DNA from: Acidobacteria bacterium UBA7540
Lineage (GTDB): Bacteria; Acidobacteriota; Terriglobia; UBA7540
Reading direction: 5' to 3'
Assembly: GCA_002478145.1 (NCBI GenBank)
Contig: DLMI01000022.1
Span: 1-32,934 of the forward strand
DNA: 32,934 nucleotides
Every line of letters begins with the position of its first letter. The first letter of the stretch is position 1. This document shows positions 24,044 through 32,504 of the stretch, one piece after another. A program made the translations under genes and the position numbers. The notes below the pieces were generated by a model that was not told the DNA's origin, ran no database searches, and saw nothing but the letters and a program-made list of their open reading frames with translations.

Positions 24044-25272
24044 CCTCACGTGAAAGAGTTCTTGCTGCTTGCAACCACCGCCAGCCCGACCGTGTGCCGG
24101 TTGATCTTTCAGGCCACGGTTCCTCAGGGATCGCCGCCATTGCTTACGCCAGACTGCGCCATTATCTCGGACTGCCCAAGAAGACAATTCGCGTCTATCA
24201 CCCTCTTCAGCAATTGGCCATCGTGGATGAAGACGTCCTGGAGCAATTCGGGGTCGATACCCTTGATCTCGGGCGTGCTTTCGCCCTCGACGAAGAATCT
24301 TGGGCGGACTGGACATTGCCCGACGGCACCCCCTGCAAGATGCCGGCATGGGCACTACCCGAAAAGGGCGATGGGAAGTGGGTTTTCCGCTCCAAGAGCG
24401 GACGTGTGATTGGTCACATGCCCGAGGGCGCACTCTACTTCGAGCAAACTTATTTCCCATTCGCAGATGGAAATGGACCTACGACCATCCCCGGAGCGGT
24501 GCAGGAATCCCTGTGGTCCGCCGTCGCTGCTCCTCCCGGGCCGTGGGTCAATCATGCGCAGTTGAGAGAAGGAGCAAGACGGCTGCGGCAGAAAACCAAT
24601 AAGGCCATTCTGGGCGGTTTCGGCGGCAATCTGCTCGAAGCCGGGCAGCTTCTCTATCGCCACGACAACTTTTTTATGCTTCTGGCGGCCGAACCCGAAA
24701 AGGCGCACGAGTTCCTCGACGAGCTGGTCGAGATCCACCTAGCGAATCTGGAAAAATACCTGGCTGCGGTGGGAGACTGCATCGACATCGTCAGGTTTAG
24801 CGACGACCTGGGAACGCAGAATGGACCGCAGGTTTCGCCCCGGATGTACCGGGAGTTTTTCAAACCTCGCCACCAACTGATGTGGAGCCGCGCCAAACAA
24901 CTGGCCAATGTGAAGGTAATGCTCCATTGTTGCGGCGGGGTTCGCGAACTGTTGCCGGATTTGATTGACGCCGGACTAGAGGCAATCAACCCCGTTCAGA
25001 TTTCCTGTGCCGGCATGGACGCCAGGGAGCTCAAAGCTGAATTTGGGAAGGACATGGTATTCTGGGGCGGCGGTTGCGACACGCAGACCATCTTGCCTGA
25101 AGCCAAGCCGGATGAAGTGCGCCGGCACGTCAAAGAACAGGTACAAATCTTCAGCCCCGGCGGAGGCTTCGTTTTTCAGCAGGTCCACAATATCCTGGCC
25201 AACGTTCCCCCGGAAAACATTGTTGCAATGTACGAGGCAGTGAAGGAGGGGACAGCGGGTCTGAACGAATAG
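24040..25272 (+). CDS. Uroporphyrinogen decarboxylase (URO-D) family protein, methyltransferase-like
   Basis: 410 residues from the ATG at 24040, overlapping the previous stop by 4 bases; the in-frame GTG at 24031 is less likely. It begins with the family hallmark MTSRERVLAACNHRQPDRVP and contains DIVRFSDDLGTQNGPQVSPR, KVMLHCCGGVRELLPDLIDA and FWGGGCDTQTILPEA, then FVFQQVHNILANVPPENIVA. True HemE is about 350 residues. This longer form with HCCGG and GGGCDTQ is typical of the corrinoid-dependent methyltransferase-like or uncharacterised URO-D group often found beside sugar genes in Acidobacteria, Planctomycetes and Firmicutes. A role in heme synthesis is therefore unlikely; the real substrate is unknown. 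The reading frame is intact. Confidence 0.87.
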   Translation: MTSRERVLAACNHRQPDRVPVDLSGHGSSGIAAIAYARLRHYLGLPKKTIRVYHPLQQLAIVDEDVLEQFGVDTLDLGRAFALDEESWADWTLPDGTPCKMPAWALPEKGDGKWVFRSKSGRVIGHMPEGALYFEQTYFPFADGNGPTTIPGAVQESLWSAVAAPPGPWVNHAQLREGARRLRQKTNKAILGGFGGNLLEAGQLLYRHDNFFMLLAAEPEKAHEFLDELVEIHLANLEKYLAAVGDCIDIVRFSDDLGTQNGPQVSPRMYREFFKPRHQLMWSRAKQLANVKVMLHCCGGVRELLPDLIDAGLEAINPVQISCAGMDARELKAEFGKDMVFWGGGCDTQTILPEAKPDEVRRHVKEQVQIFSPGGGFVFQQVHNILANVPPENIVAMYEAVKEGTAGLNE

Positions 25273-25560
25273 TCTCGATTACACAGTTTCCCTTACATAT
25301 CCAGGCGTGATGCGGTTGCATGTGTCCAATGGGGCGGCGCCACACGCAACTGTCTTGACTGGCGTGCAGATGTATCTGAGGGTTGACGAAGCGATCGTGC
25401 ATGAGATCAATCCCGGCCAAGCGCAAAACCAGTGCAACCTGGGTTATGCCAGGCAGAGGGACTGGCGCGAAGGCCTGCATATTGACCCGAACTAACCGCA
25501 ATTGCGGCGAAACATGCGGTGATTTTCCGAGGTGCCCGCCTTAGGGTAGCAGGATGAATT
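25273..25560. other. Intergenic stretch without a recognised gene
   Basis: About 290 bases after the URO-D gene. A 62-codon plus-strand frame (25307-25495) has fairly coding-like composition (VDEAIVHEINPGQAQNQCNL) but no family I recognise; it may be another scrap. Confidence 0.3.
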
Positions 25561-25659
25561 CCCCTCAAGTACCCTGGTCTCGAAGGTTGGCTCATAAGGT
25601 TACCCGCGTCCATAGGGGGGTAACATTTCATTGGACGATCCTGGAGCCGTCTCAACCCT

Positions 25660-26936
25660 GCTTGGGTGACCCCGATGTGGAGGGCCGAGGGAAGGACAAC
25701 GGACTCAAGCGACAAGTCTGTGGCGCAGTTCACCTGTCCGTGCGTGTGGCCTCGAGCCATGGCACCCATGACCATCTATTATCTGGGCGACCAGAATCCA
25801 ATGTGGAAAGAGACGATTGAGGGAATGATCCAGCGCATGACGCAACTTGCCACCGACCAAGGCGATTATTCCTTCTTTCCGGCGGGCGCCTATGAACCCT
25901 AGGCCAAGTTCGGCGGTCCCGGATCTGCCGACATCATGCCCACAGGCTACTTGGCGGCGGATCATGGCAACGGTCGCTTGATTCAGGGCTTGGCGCAATA
26001 TTCCTTGTGACCGGTTACGAGCCCGCTCAGAAGTTGGCCGGAAAGGTCGTGAAATTCCTGAAGGACCACGCGTGCTACTACGACGCTGAAGGCCGATTTC
26101 TCTGGTCTCACACCGATCGAGTGGAGGGAGAAGCATTTGGTGGACACTTCCACAACCACGCGATCGGCCTGGCCGCTAAACTGAGCACGGCAGGGGTGGG
26201 AGACTATTGGGACGACATCGACCGCTGGGCACGGAACCAGTTTGCCGAGAATCAGTTGACAGAGGGGGAATGGATTTGCCGGCTGGCCGAATCTATGCCG
26301 AAAAAGCCCGTGGCGTACAACGAGACAGCCGACCAGGTGGCGAAAAGAAACTTGGGCGGGTTCGCCGGCTGGGCCTCCGGGAATGAATGGGCTTTACGCA
26401 CAGGCATTATCCACTGCTGCACGCGAAATTCCACGCGTTCACTTTACTACATTTGGGAAAACATCGTGGAGTGTGAGGGCGACGAGTTCCAGGTGAATCT
26501 TCTGCTCAATCGTGCTTCAGCCTAGGCGGGTGTTTACAGTTTCATTCCTTACGAGGGCAGGGTCAACGTCAACATGAAGAGGTCTTTTCAGCGTGTTCGT
26601 GTTCGCGTACGGGAATGAGTGGAAAGTGGAAGCCCTCAGGTGGTATGCAAGGTGAATGGCTCGCCGCGACCGTTGGCCTGGAAGGGTCGTTATGTGAATG
26701 TCGGCGCGACGAAGGTGGGCAAGACAATCGACTTGGGCTTTCCGATTACCACGCGGACAGCTAAGGAAACTTTAGGCGCGGTGCCCTACACCCTCGAAAT
26801 CAAAGGCAACACCATGGTTTCCATCGACCCGCCGGGAATGAACGGCGCCCTTTACGCGCATAAACAGTACGGAAGCAATCAGGTACCTTGGCGAAAGGTA
26901 CAGCGTTTTGTACCCGACGAGCAGCTCAGTTGGTGA
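25660..26936 (+). pseudogene. GH127-like six-hairpin glycosidase, degraded
   Basis: Consecutive pieces of one protein can be read. PMWKETIEGMIQRMTQLATD ends at an in-frame TAG (25900-25902). The same frame then gives PTGYLAADHGNGRLIQGLAQ up to about 26005. A one-base shift leads to VTGYEPAQKLAGKVVKFLKD, GEAFGGHFHNHAIGLA and IIHCCTRNSTRSLYYIWENI. TAG at 26523 and TGA at 26616 then interrupt the frame, which ends LEIKGNTMVSIDPPG and later at 26936. HCC followed by LYYxWE resembles the double-cysteine region of GH127-type barrels. The N-terminal part is unrecognisable. At least three nonsense codons and one frameshift make it a clear pseudogene. Confidence 0.7.
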
Positions 26937-27039
26937 GTGGTCCGGGATTTTTTCCCTCCGGTCGCGGCGGCAGATTGCTTTATCGGGCTCACAGCCGGTC
27001 CACATTCCCCACGGGGAACTTGCAAGAAACGTAGCAGGC

Positions 27040-27820
27040 TTACTTATCCCTCTTGAGATCGATGCGATATAGCGGGTCCAAGCCTCGCGAAATGCGGTCA
27101 ATGTCAGTGCCTACGCTTCGTGCGCGGCCGCGGGAAGTGCCGTCGGTTTGCCCCGAGATGTGCGGCTGGCGATGACGCAGGGTAATCTGAAAAGAGGTTT
27201 ATTCGGATCGACCGGCTCGGACGCGAACACGTCCAGCCCCGCGCCGCCCAACCGGCCCTCCGCTAGTTGCTGGGAGAGCGTCTCCTCGTCTACCAGCGGC
27301 CCGCGCGCCACGTTGACTAAACATGCCGTCGGCTTCAGCAAGCAGTGCCGGCGCGCGTCCGTGATGTGCCGCGTCTGGGCATTCAGATGCAAGTGCAGCA
27401 GGACGTAATCGCTCTCCGGCAGCAGCCGGTCGATACCCGCCGGTTTTCCCACCACCTGCAAATCGAACTCCCGCCGTTCCACTTCCGAGATCTCGCGAAC
27501 GTCCACCGCAGGCACGCACAGTCCGAACGGCCGGGCCCGCGCGGCTACCGTCTTGGCGCTCGCGCCAAATCCGATTAACAAGAGCCGGGCGCCTTCCAAC
27601 TCTCTACCCATCGGCGTGTAGAAGCGCCCCTGATGAAAGCTGGCCTGCGCTTCATGCCAGCGGCGCGCCAGCATCAGCATGAAAATCATCGCGCACTCGG
27701 CCAAGGGGACGGGACTGAATTGACCGGGACGCCAGCAGGGGGCCCTCGTTGGCCAGAAACAAGTCATCCCCTCCAACCAGCAGAAGGCTGTCACCCTGCC
27801 CGCGCAGGGTCTGGCATGCT
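27040..27820 (-). pseudogene. D-2-hydroxyacid dehydrogenase, truncated and frameshifted
   Basis: The NAD-binding half of the family is clear: GARLLLIGFGASAKTVAARA, VLLHLHLNAQTRHITDARR, LVNVARGPLVDEETLSQQL, GRLGGAGLDVFASEPVDP. Just before it, in another frame, is LLLVGGDDLFLANEGPLLAS, so there is a frameshift near 27,715. A second, one-base shift near 27,172 moves PHISGQTDGTSRGRARSVG, holding the catalytic His, out of frame; that frame ends at 27040. The N-terminal substrate domain is cut off at about 27,820, where the aldolase remnant joins. An open frame of 322 codons spans both remnants but is a chimera of unrelated genes. Confidence 0.8.
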
Positions 27821-27824
27821 CCAG

Positions 27825-28290
27825 GCTATAACAACCGTTCCACATTTCCACAGTTCCACATCGCTTTCTTATATTCCTTGGAGGCTTGGCGATCCGTTTC
27901 CACCGCGTCGGTATAAGTAGAAGATTGAAATTCCTTGAAGCATCCGAGGAAAAAGAAAGGTCCATGGGGCCCACAGTAACTCTATCCATACCTTCGGTCC
28001 CGACGATCTCCGCCATGTTCTCCAAGGCCGCGCGAGACTCGATGATAGGGATATACAGCAACGCATCGTTGCAATGCACTCATGTATTCATTAAGGTCTA
28101 ATCCGTATCCCCTTGCCCTGCGGGGGCCATAGCCATGTATGCCCTGAGGTGGATAGCGGCAGGCCGCCACCAGCCGCGCGGCTTCTTCCCCATTGTTGAT
28201 GAATGGGCACAGCGCCACCGGGGAACCTAAATCCAGAACGCCCCGCCCTTGTTTGTGAAAATGTGGAGGCGCTCAAGATATCAGATTTCG
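27825..28290 (-). pseudogene. HpcH/HpaI-type aldolase, central part only, frameshifted
   Basis: One frame reads LDLGSPVALCPFINNGEEAA, RLVAACRYPPQGIHGYGPRR, ARGYGLDLNEYM. After a shift near 28,080 another reads LLYIPIIESRAALENMAEIV and GTEGMDRVTVGPMDLSFS, and further shifted pieces end with NGCYSLEHA at about 27,825. These are the central strands of the class II keto-sugar aldolase barrel. The N-terminus is missing beyond about 28,290 and the C-terminus beyond the CYSLE motif. The missing C-terminus corresponds to the scrap at 5,884-6,111. Confidence 0.75.
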
Positions 28291-28427
28291 GCGTCCCGGA
28301 CAGTAATCCCATAATGGTCTTGCGCGACACGCGCAAAGCGTGGCTGGAAGCCAACCGCCCCCGAAAGGAAATGAGTTATATCTTTGCCTCGAAGGGAAGC
28401 GGACCCTCCCGTGTGGCTGAAAAATAG
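28250..28427 (+). pseudogene. Unidentified coding-like C-terminal scrap
   Basis: A plus-strand frame reads ENVEALKISDFGVPDSNPIM, VLRDTRKAWLEANRPRKEMS, then a short tail to TAG at 28427. Composition is protein-like and it starts about where the minus-strand aldolase similarity ends, suggesting a junction. I do not recognise the family. Confidence 0.3.
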
Positions 28428-28666
28428 AGATCAATTCTGGGACAGGAGTAACCAGTGGGATTGCCTGCTCTCAACGGCAAGGAATGCAGAGAGGACGGTT
28501 CCGCTAAGTTTATGTGAGTGCGTAATCGAGTTTGGACAATGGAACTACCGATCCGTTGACGCTGCATCGGGTATGAGCTTCGAACACCCTCAGGCTGCTT
28601 TTCGGTAGTAGTAGGTTAGCAGGCCACCCAGCCGATCCTTGCGGACCACAACACCTGCTGCAAGAC

Positions 28667-28870
28667 TCACCTCAGTCCCGGTTCGATAAGTGTACTGTCG
28701 TGTCCGTGAACGATGAAGACAAAAACAACCCCAAAACTGAGAGTGGGAACACCGAAGAATTCGGGGGAGATCAAGTCTTTCACATGGTTACTGAGGAAGG
28801 CACGCCACGTCTGATAGGGTAGTCTGCGCCCGTGAACCACGTATTTGGCAACGGTGGCTTGGGTACTACC
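28667..28870 (-). pseudogene. Integrase-core (rve-type) transposase fragment
   Basis: The minus strand reads STQATVAKYVVHGRRLPYQT, WRAFLSNHVKDLISPEFFGV, PTLSFGVVFVFIVHGHD. This closely follows the region preceding and including the first catalytic Asp stretch of a widespread acidobacterial/proteobacterial integrase-type transposase (pattern SxATVAKYM...PSQTWRTFL.NH.KDL). The position of the first Asp is occupied by the KDLIS segment. Neither flank continues the gene. Confidence 0.5.
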
Positions 28871-28896
28871 AATAAGAACACAAGGAAGGCCGGCTC

Positions 28897-29133
28897 GTGC
28901 GCCGCCCCGTCTGCGAACGTCTTGCCCGCTATTGCGACGACTACAGGTCAAAAAAGGATCTACTCCCGCTCGTCGATGAAATCCTCTTCCCCGTTAATGG
29001 CGGGGCCGCACAGTCCGAAAGTTCGCTGACGCTCGCGGAATTCGTCGAGAAGCTCTACCTTCCGGACCGCCGCATTCCTGGGTTGAATCCTCGCCAAACG
29101 TCCGGACTGTGGGCGAACTGTGACGAAATATAA
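28897..29133 (+). pseudogene. Tyrosine recombinase N-terminal fragment
   Basis: The frame reads RYCDDYRSKKDLLPLVDEIL, then SSLTLAEFVEKLYLPDRR, resembling the SAM-like core-binding domain of phage-type integrases (pattern SxLTLxEFVExxYLP). The catalytic domain with R-H-R-Y residues is absent. It adds to the evidence that this segment was acquired and later eroded. Confidence 0.45.
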
Positions 29134-29564
29134 TCGAAGAACGGTTTTTGTTATTGAAAAGCGACCAATGCAGCCTTGGAGTATTGCGGGCTGGCGTTTT
29201 ACGTTGCCGGCCACTGGCTCGACCGCAGTGCCCCCTCGTTTTCACGGTTGTGGATTTCCTATGTGTGACCCCGCCCCAAAAAATGACCGACCCATGGAGG
29301 TGGCACGACAATGTTGAATGATGCTCGGCATACGCTTGGGGACCTTGTTTTGCAATGCGTGACGCTGACCCTCGTGTTTAACTACCCTATGCAGTTAGGT
29401 GTCACCGCTTTCCTCAAGAAATTCTGCTCATAATCTGGTCGTTAGCCCAGGCTACGGGTCAACCACCAAAGCTTTTCCTGGGTTACAATACCAGCCATTC
29501 GAAAGCGGGCTCTCCGACCCTTACGAGCGCCCGGCTAAGAGCGGTCAGGCCTTTTTGAATTGAC
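29134..29564. other. Non-coding stretch of about 430 bases
   Basis: No frame here shows a recognisable family on either strand, and the short open frames differ in composition from the neighbouring genes. It must contain any promoter for the 353-codon gene to the right. Confidence 0.4.
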
Positions 29565-30626
29565 ATGGCCCGCCTCGCAAAGGGGGTACTCCTAGTAATG
29601 GTGAATTCCCCGAAAGAGCGAACCCCGCGCACCCGTAAGGCGGAAGCACATGTATCGGAGATGGCCCGCCGGGAAGCTGACCGGCAGGCGAGGCGAATCG
29701 CATGGGAACGCCTACAGGAAGCGAGACAGCAATACATCGAGTGGAACGCCTTCAGCCTGTGGGCGCGCGCGATCGCCGAAGCTGAGGGCTGCGCTCCCGC
29801 ATGGCTTGTGAAGGTTCTCGAGGAACGCTGCCCTGGGCTGCTTGAATCTGAGCGAACATCCGAGCTAACGCACCAGGACCCTCCACTCTACCGGGGGATA
29901 TTGGAATGGGTCGAGAGTAATGTGCTCGCGCAAGCCAAGGATGAAGGTTGGCTACGGGCAGTCACTTTCTATGGGGTCAGAGATCCCGCCTACGTCCGGG
30001 ACTGCGCTTATTGGCAACAGTGCGAGGCGCAATGGAAACGGCAGCGCCCTTCGGCCTACCCGTCGTTCGAGGAGTGGAGAACAGCCTCCGAGCAATGTGC
30101 TGACGAGGTTCTCGACGCATTCGAGATGAAAGAGGACAAACGTCAGATTATCAAGTCCTGCAGGGTGGCTGGTCCCGAACGCCTCGCGGCAGCGGTGGCC
30201 CAATATATGGAGTGGGAAGTTTTCACGTACTGGCTGCGGTCGTTGTTGGAGTCAGATGGAAAACTCCCTGACGCCATCGCGAAGGAGTTGCAACGCCGCT
30301 GCCCAGGTTTCCTTGAATGCGACGAAGAGCTTTGCAACACGCCCTCTCCGGAGGATTACACCAGAAGGTGGAAAGCCCTTCTTGAGTGGGGCGAGAATCG
30401 GTTTTTCAGCACAATGCGGCAAGAAGGCTGGTTCGACGCGGTCGTGTATGAGGCGCGAGCGCATCCGCGAAGCGTCCGAACCGTAGACTACTGGGTGTTT
30501 TACTGGGACGAGCATTGGTCAAGTCATCCCCTCGAAGCTTACCCTTCGTTCCAAGAATGGCGCCGTGCGGCTGACAACTTTGTCGTTGGGTCAGGAGGCG
30601 AACGCACCACCGGAGTATACCCGTGA
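29565..30626 (+). CDS. Uncharacterised protein made of two tandem repeats
   Basis: 353 residues (an ATG at 29598, 12 bases after AGGGGG, may be the true start). I do not recognise the family. It is an internal duplication: residues about 48-188 and 206-341 align at about 160-residue spacing. Paired motifs are QQYIEWNAF/AQYMEWEVF, ERCPGLLE/RRCPGFLE, LEWVESN/LEWGENR, DEGWLRAV/QEGWFDAV and AYPSFEEWR/AYPSFQEWR. It is rich in Trp, Glu and Arg, probably all-helical, soluble, with a basic charged N-terminus. Its last 88 bases overlap the 3' end of the convergent DNA-binding protein gene. The preserved repeats and uninterrupted frame argue that it is a real gene. Confidence 0.7.
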   Translation: MARLAKGVLLVMVNSPKERTPRTRKAEAHVSEMARREADRQARRIAWERLQEARQQYIEWNAFSLWARAIAEAEGCAPAWLVKVLEERCPGLLESERTSELTHQDPPLYRGILEWVESNVLAQAKDEGWLRAVTFYGVRDPAYVRDCAYWQQCEAQWKRQRPSAYPSFEEWRTASEQCADEVLDAFEMKEDKRQIIKSCRVAGPERLAAAVAQYMEWEVFTYWLRSLLESDGKLPDAIAKELQRRCPGFLECDEELCNTPSPEDYTRRWKALLEWGENRFFSTMRQEGWFDAVVYEARAHPRSVRTVDYWVFYWDEHWSSHPLEAYPSFQEWRRAADNFVVGSGGERTTGVYP

Positions 30627-31399
30627 CTCCCTGGCGCTTGCAGGCCCTTCAAACTGCTTTTTCGAGCACATGCCTCGATGTGCCGCCCATGGGCATTGCC
30701 ACGTGTTTTACGGCCACACCAAGGGCACACGCCGACCTTCTGAAGATGTTTGAGGTTCCCGTTCCCATTCTTCGGCTGCTTCTGAGCTGGGACGAAAGGC
30801 GCATAATCTCTCAGCCAGGATTGCATCTCCATATCGAGCGCGTCGAAGTTTATTTCCGAAGCGTGCTTACGACAGAGCTCCTGCAATGATTCGTGAGTGA
30901 TTCGCCCATCTCGGCGCTCCAGGAATCCCGCTGCCTCCCAGCGCCGTACCGTTTTGGGGCTCACGCGCAAATCCCTCGCCAACTCCTCCTGCGTGTAGTT
31001 GTCTCGAACCCTGGAACTCTCGCCCAATTTTGCGAACCTCCACCGTACTGTCGCCTCGCTTCGGTGGAGCAAACGAGCAATCGTCTTTACCGATTGTTCT
31101 TGCGCGAAATCGAGCAACAACGCATCGTCCGCAGCCGACCAGGGCGGACGTTCTTGGACATACTTTTGATCAAAACCGAGTTCTTTCGCTCGTTCCCAGA
31201 CATTGTGGCTACGCCACTTAGGATGCAAACGCTGAATTTTATTAATGGCTTCTCGGGCTCCGGACCAGCCTCGTGAGTACCCCTCACGAATGATCGCATC
31301 CAATTCCGGGCTCCAGACGACCGGATCTCGCTTGGAGTCCGTCACCGCTGCGGCCCCACTCAGGCCGTGGCCTTCATTCCCATCTTCTTGGCCTTTCAT
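30539..31399 (-). CDS. Multi-module DNA-binding protein (SANT/MerR-like) with zinc knuckle
   Basis: 286 residues; GGAAGGGCAGG precedes the ATG at 31399. Three helix-turn-helix-like modules are seen. The first is SANT/Myb-like (VWSPELDAIIREGYSRGWSG, about 28-75). The second is also SANT-like (PWSAADDALLLDFAQEQSVK, about 86-126). The third is MerR-like (YTQEELARDLRVSPKTVRRW, about 135-180). A CPWC...H...C arrangement (Cys225, Cys228, His240, Cys244) looks like a zinc site. Probably a transcriptional or recombination-associated regulator; the target is unknown. The start codon overlaps the stop of an 11-codon frame (ATGA), suggesting coupled translation. The 3' end overlaps the convergent two-repeat gene by 88 bases. 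Confidence 0.75.
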   Translation of the reverse strand: MKGQEDGNEGHGLSGAAAVTDSKRDPVVWSPELDAIIREGYSRGWSGAREAINKIQRLHPKWRSHNVWERAKELGFDQKYVQERPPWSAADDALLLDFAQEQSVKTIARLLHRSEATVRWRFAKLGESSRVRDNYTQEELARDLRVSPKTVRRWEAAGFLERRDGRITHESLQELCRKHASEINFDALDMEMQSWLRDYAPFVPAQKQPKNGNGNLKHLQKVGVCPWCGRKTRGNAHGRHIEACARKSSLKGLQAPGSHGYTPVVRSPPDPTTKLSAARRHSWNEG

Positions 31400-31432
31400 A
31401 CGACCTGCCCTTCCGCAAGCGCTCTCTTCATG
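31397..31432 (-). CDS. Possible 11-residue leader peptide coupled to the DNA-binding protein
   Basis: ATG at 31432 starts MKRALAEGQVV, whose TGA overlaps the ATG of the next gene. Such an arrangement can couple translation. The frame is open further upstream without another ATG, so it may also be the tail of a lost gene. Confidence 0.3.
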
Positions 31433-31498
31433 GCCCGTCGTCCAACAAATACTCTCGGGTCAGTGAGTGAGCTCCAGCCACTGATTGCGGGGCGCCTG

Positions 31499-31654
31499 TT
31501 ACGACCGCTTCCCTCGGCGGAGGCAGCTGGCAAATCGACGGGCTGCCAGGTTGGTGCGTAGCGCGTTCTCAGGGACTGTCATGCAGGCTGCGATGGTAAA
31601 TGCGACCCTGCGCAAGCGCTTTGGCACTGAAGTGTCAGGCGACTGCATTTCCAT
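31499..31654 (-). CDS. Small basic protein of 51 residues, unrecognised
   Basis: The frame MEMQSPDTSVPKRLRRVAFT ... NALRTNLAARRFASCLRRGK starts at 31654, where GGGGCAG lies about 8 bases upstream, and stops at 31499. It is strongly basic with amphipathic, helix-like spacing. It lies 99 bases upstream of the DNA-binding protein gene on the same strand and could be co-transcribed with it. No family recognised; spurious translation is possible. Confidence 0.35.
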   Translation of the reverse strand: MEMQSPDTSVPKRLRRVAFTIAACMTVPENALRTNLAARRFASCLRRGKRS

Positions 31655-31742
31655 CTGCGCACTGCCCCATATTGAGGGAGGCCGAAATAAGTGTCATGCT
31701 TAAGAGGCATGTATCAGCATATGTCTCCACGACTCCGAGGGG

Positions 31743-31883
31743 GTGGACACCAAAGGCCTGAAAAAAAGAATTGAGGCATTAAGATTTAGACCGTTTGCGG
31801 ACATCTCTATTGTAGGAGGAAAAATAGTTTGGAGTCTTTGTGCGGACGTTAGAATCCTTGAGAAATGGAACGGGAGAGGCTGA
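31743..31883 (+). CDS. Candidate 46-residue small protein directly upstream of the sigma factor
   Basis: A GTG at 31743 opens MDTKGLKKRIEALRFRPFAD ... GGKIVWSLCADVRILEK and ends with TGA at 31881-31883. The next base begins the GTG of the sigma-factor gene, so the two would be translationally coupled. GAGGGG overlaps the start, which is too close for a good ribosome site. Family unknown. Confidence 0.3.
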   Translation: MDTKGLKKRIEALRFRPFADISIVGGKIVWSLCADVRILEKWNGRG

Positions 31884-32504
31884 GTGGCAACCATGCGTGG
31901 AGATTCCAGAGCTAACCCACCCGTCTGGATTTGGCAATCGGAAGGCTCTGGGGCAACGGTTGAAAAAGATCTGCTTGATGCAGCGCGGCGAAACTGGGCG
32001 CGCGTGCTTTCTTATGCCCGGCGCTACGACCAGGATTCATCCATAGCCGCAGACATACTCGAAACGGTACTGCTCGCAATTACCAGAACTAGAAGAGCAC
32101 ACAGAATCTCGGGTAATTCGATTCGAAATCTCGACAGTTACCTGTACGTGGCCTTTGTCCGCAGGCTTAACAGGCACGTGGCAAGGCAGCCTAAAATTCA
32201 ATTTGTCGGCTCGCTCCAGGATCTCGATGCCTTCGGTGGCATTCACACCCGCGGCAGCCCGTCCACAGTTGAAGATGAGTTGCTCGTAAGAGAGTTGCTG
32301 AATTATATGACCGGGCGGTCGCGGGACATGTTCTTCCTGAGAACGAACGGCTACTCCTGGAAAGAAGTCGCACGCTTCCTGGGAACCACAGCCAACAGTG
32401 CGCAGGTTCTCTTCAACAAGGGAATTGGAAAGGCCCGCAGTCGCATTATAAAGCTGAAGGGCTCGAGCAGGCGGCCTAGTGAAGGGGGTGAGGCCAATGC
32501 GTGA
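31884..32504 (+). CDS. ECF-like sigma-70 family RNA polymerase sigma factor
   Basis: 206 residues from a GTG at 31884 (AGAGG 6 bases upstream); an ATG at 31893 is the alternative. The N-terminal part is region 2-like (LLDAARRNWARVLSYARRYD, DSSIAADILETVLLA, DSYLYVAFVRRLNRHVARQ). A linker follows, then a region 4 helix-turn-helix (SRDMFFLRTNGYSWKEVARF, LGTTANSAQVLFNKGIGKAR). The size fits an ECF factor of the acidobacterial type that is paired with a zinc-binding membrane anti-sigma. It overlaps the next gene by 8 bases, so both are translated together. Target promoters cannot be read here. Confidence 0.82.
   Translation: MATMRGDSRANPPVWIWQSEGSGATVEKDLLDAARRNWARVLSYARRYDQDSSIAADILETVLLAITRTRRAHRISGNSIRNLDSYLYVAFVRRLNRHVARQPKIQFVGSLQDLDAFGGIHTRGSPSTVEDELLVRELLNYMTGRSRDMFFLRTNGYSWKEVARFLGTTANSAQVLFNKGIGKARSRIIKLKGSSRRPSEGGEANA

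Noticed and set aside
24040..25272. Heme-biosynthesis hemE
   Set aside because: Too long, with motifs of the wider URO-D superfamily, and no other heme genes nearby.
27111..28079. A 322-residue aldolase-dehydrogenase fusion enzyme
   Set aside because: Homologous pieces lie in different frames and both domains are truncated; it is a chance fusion of two pseudogenes.
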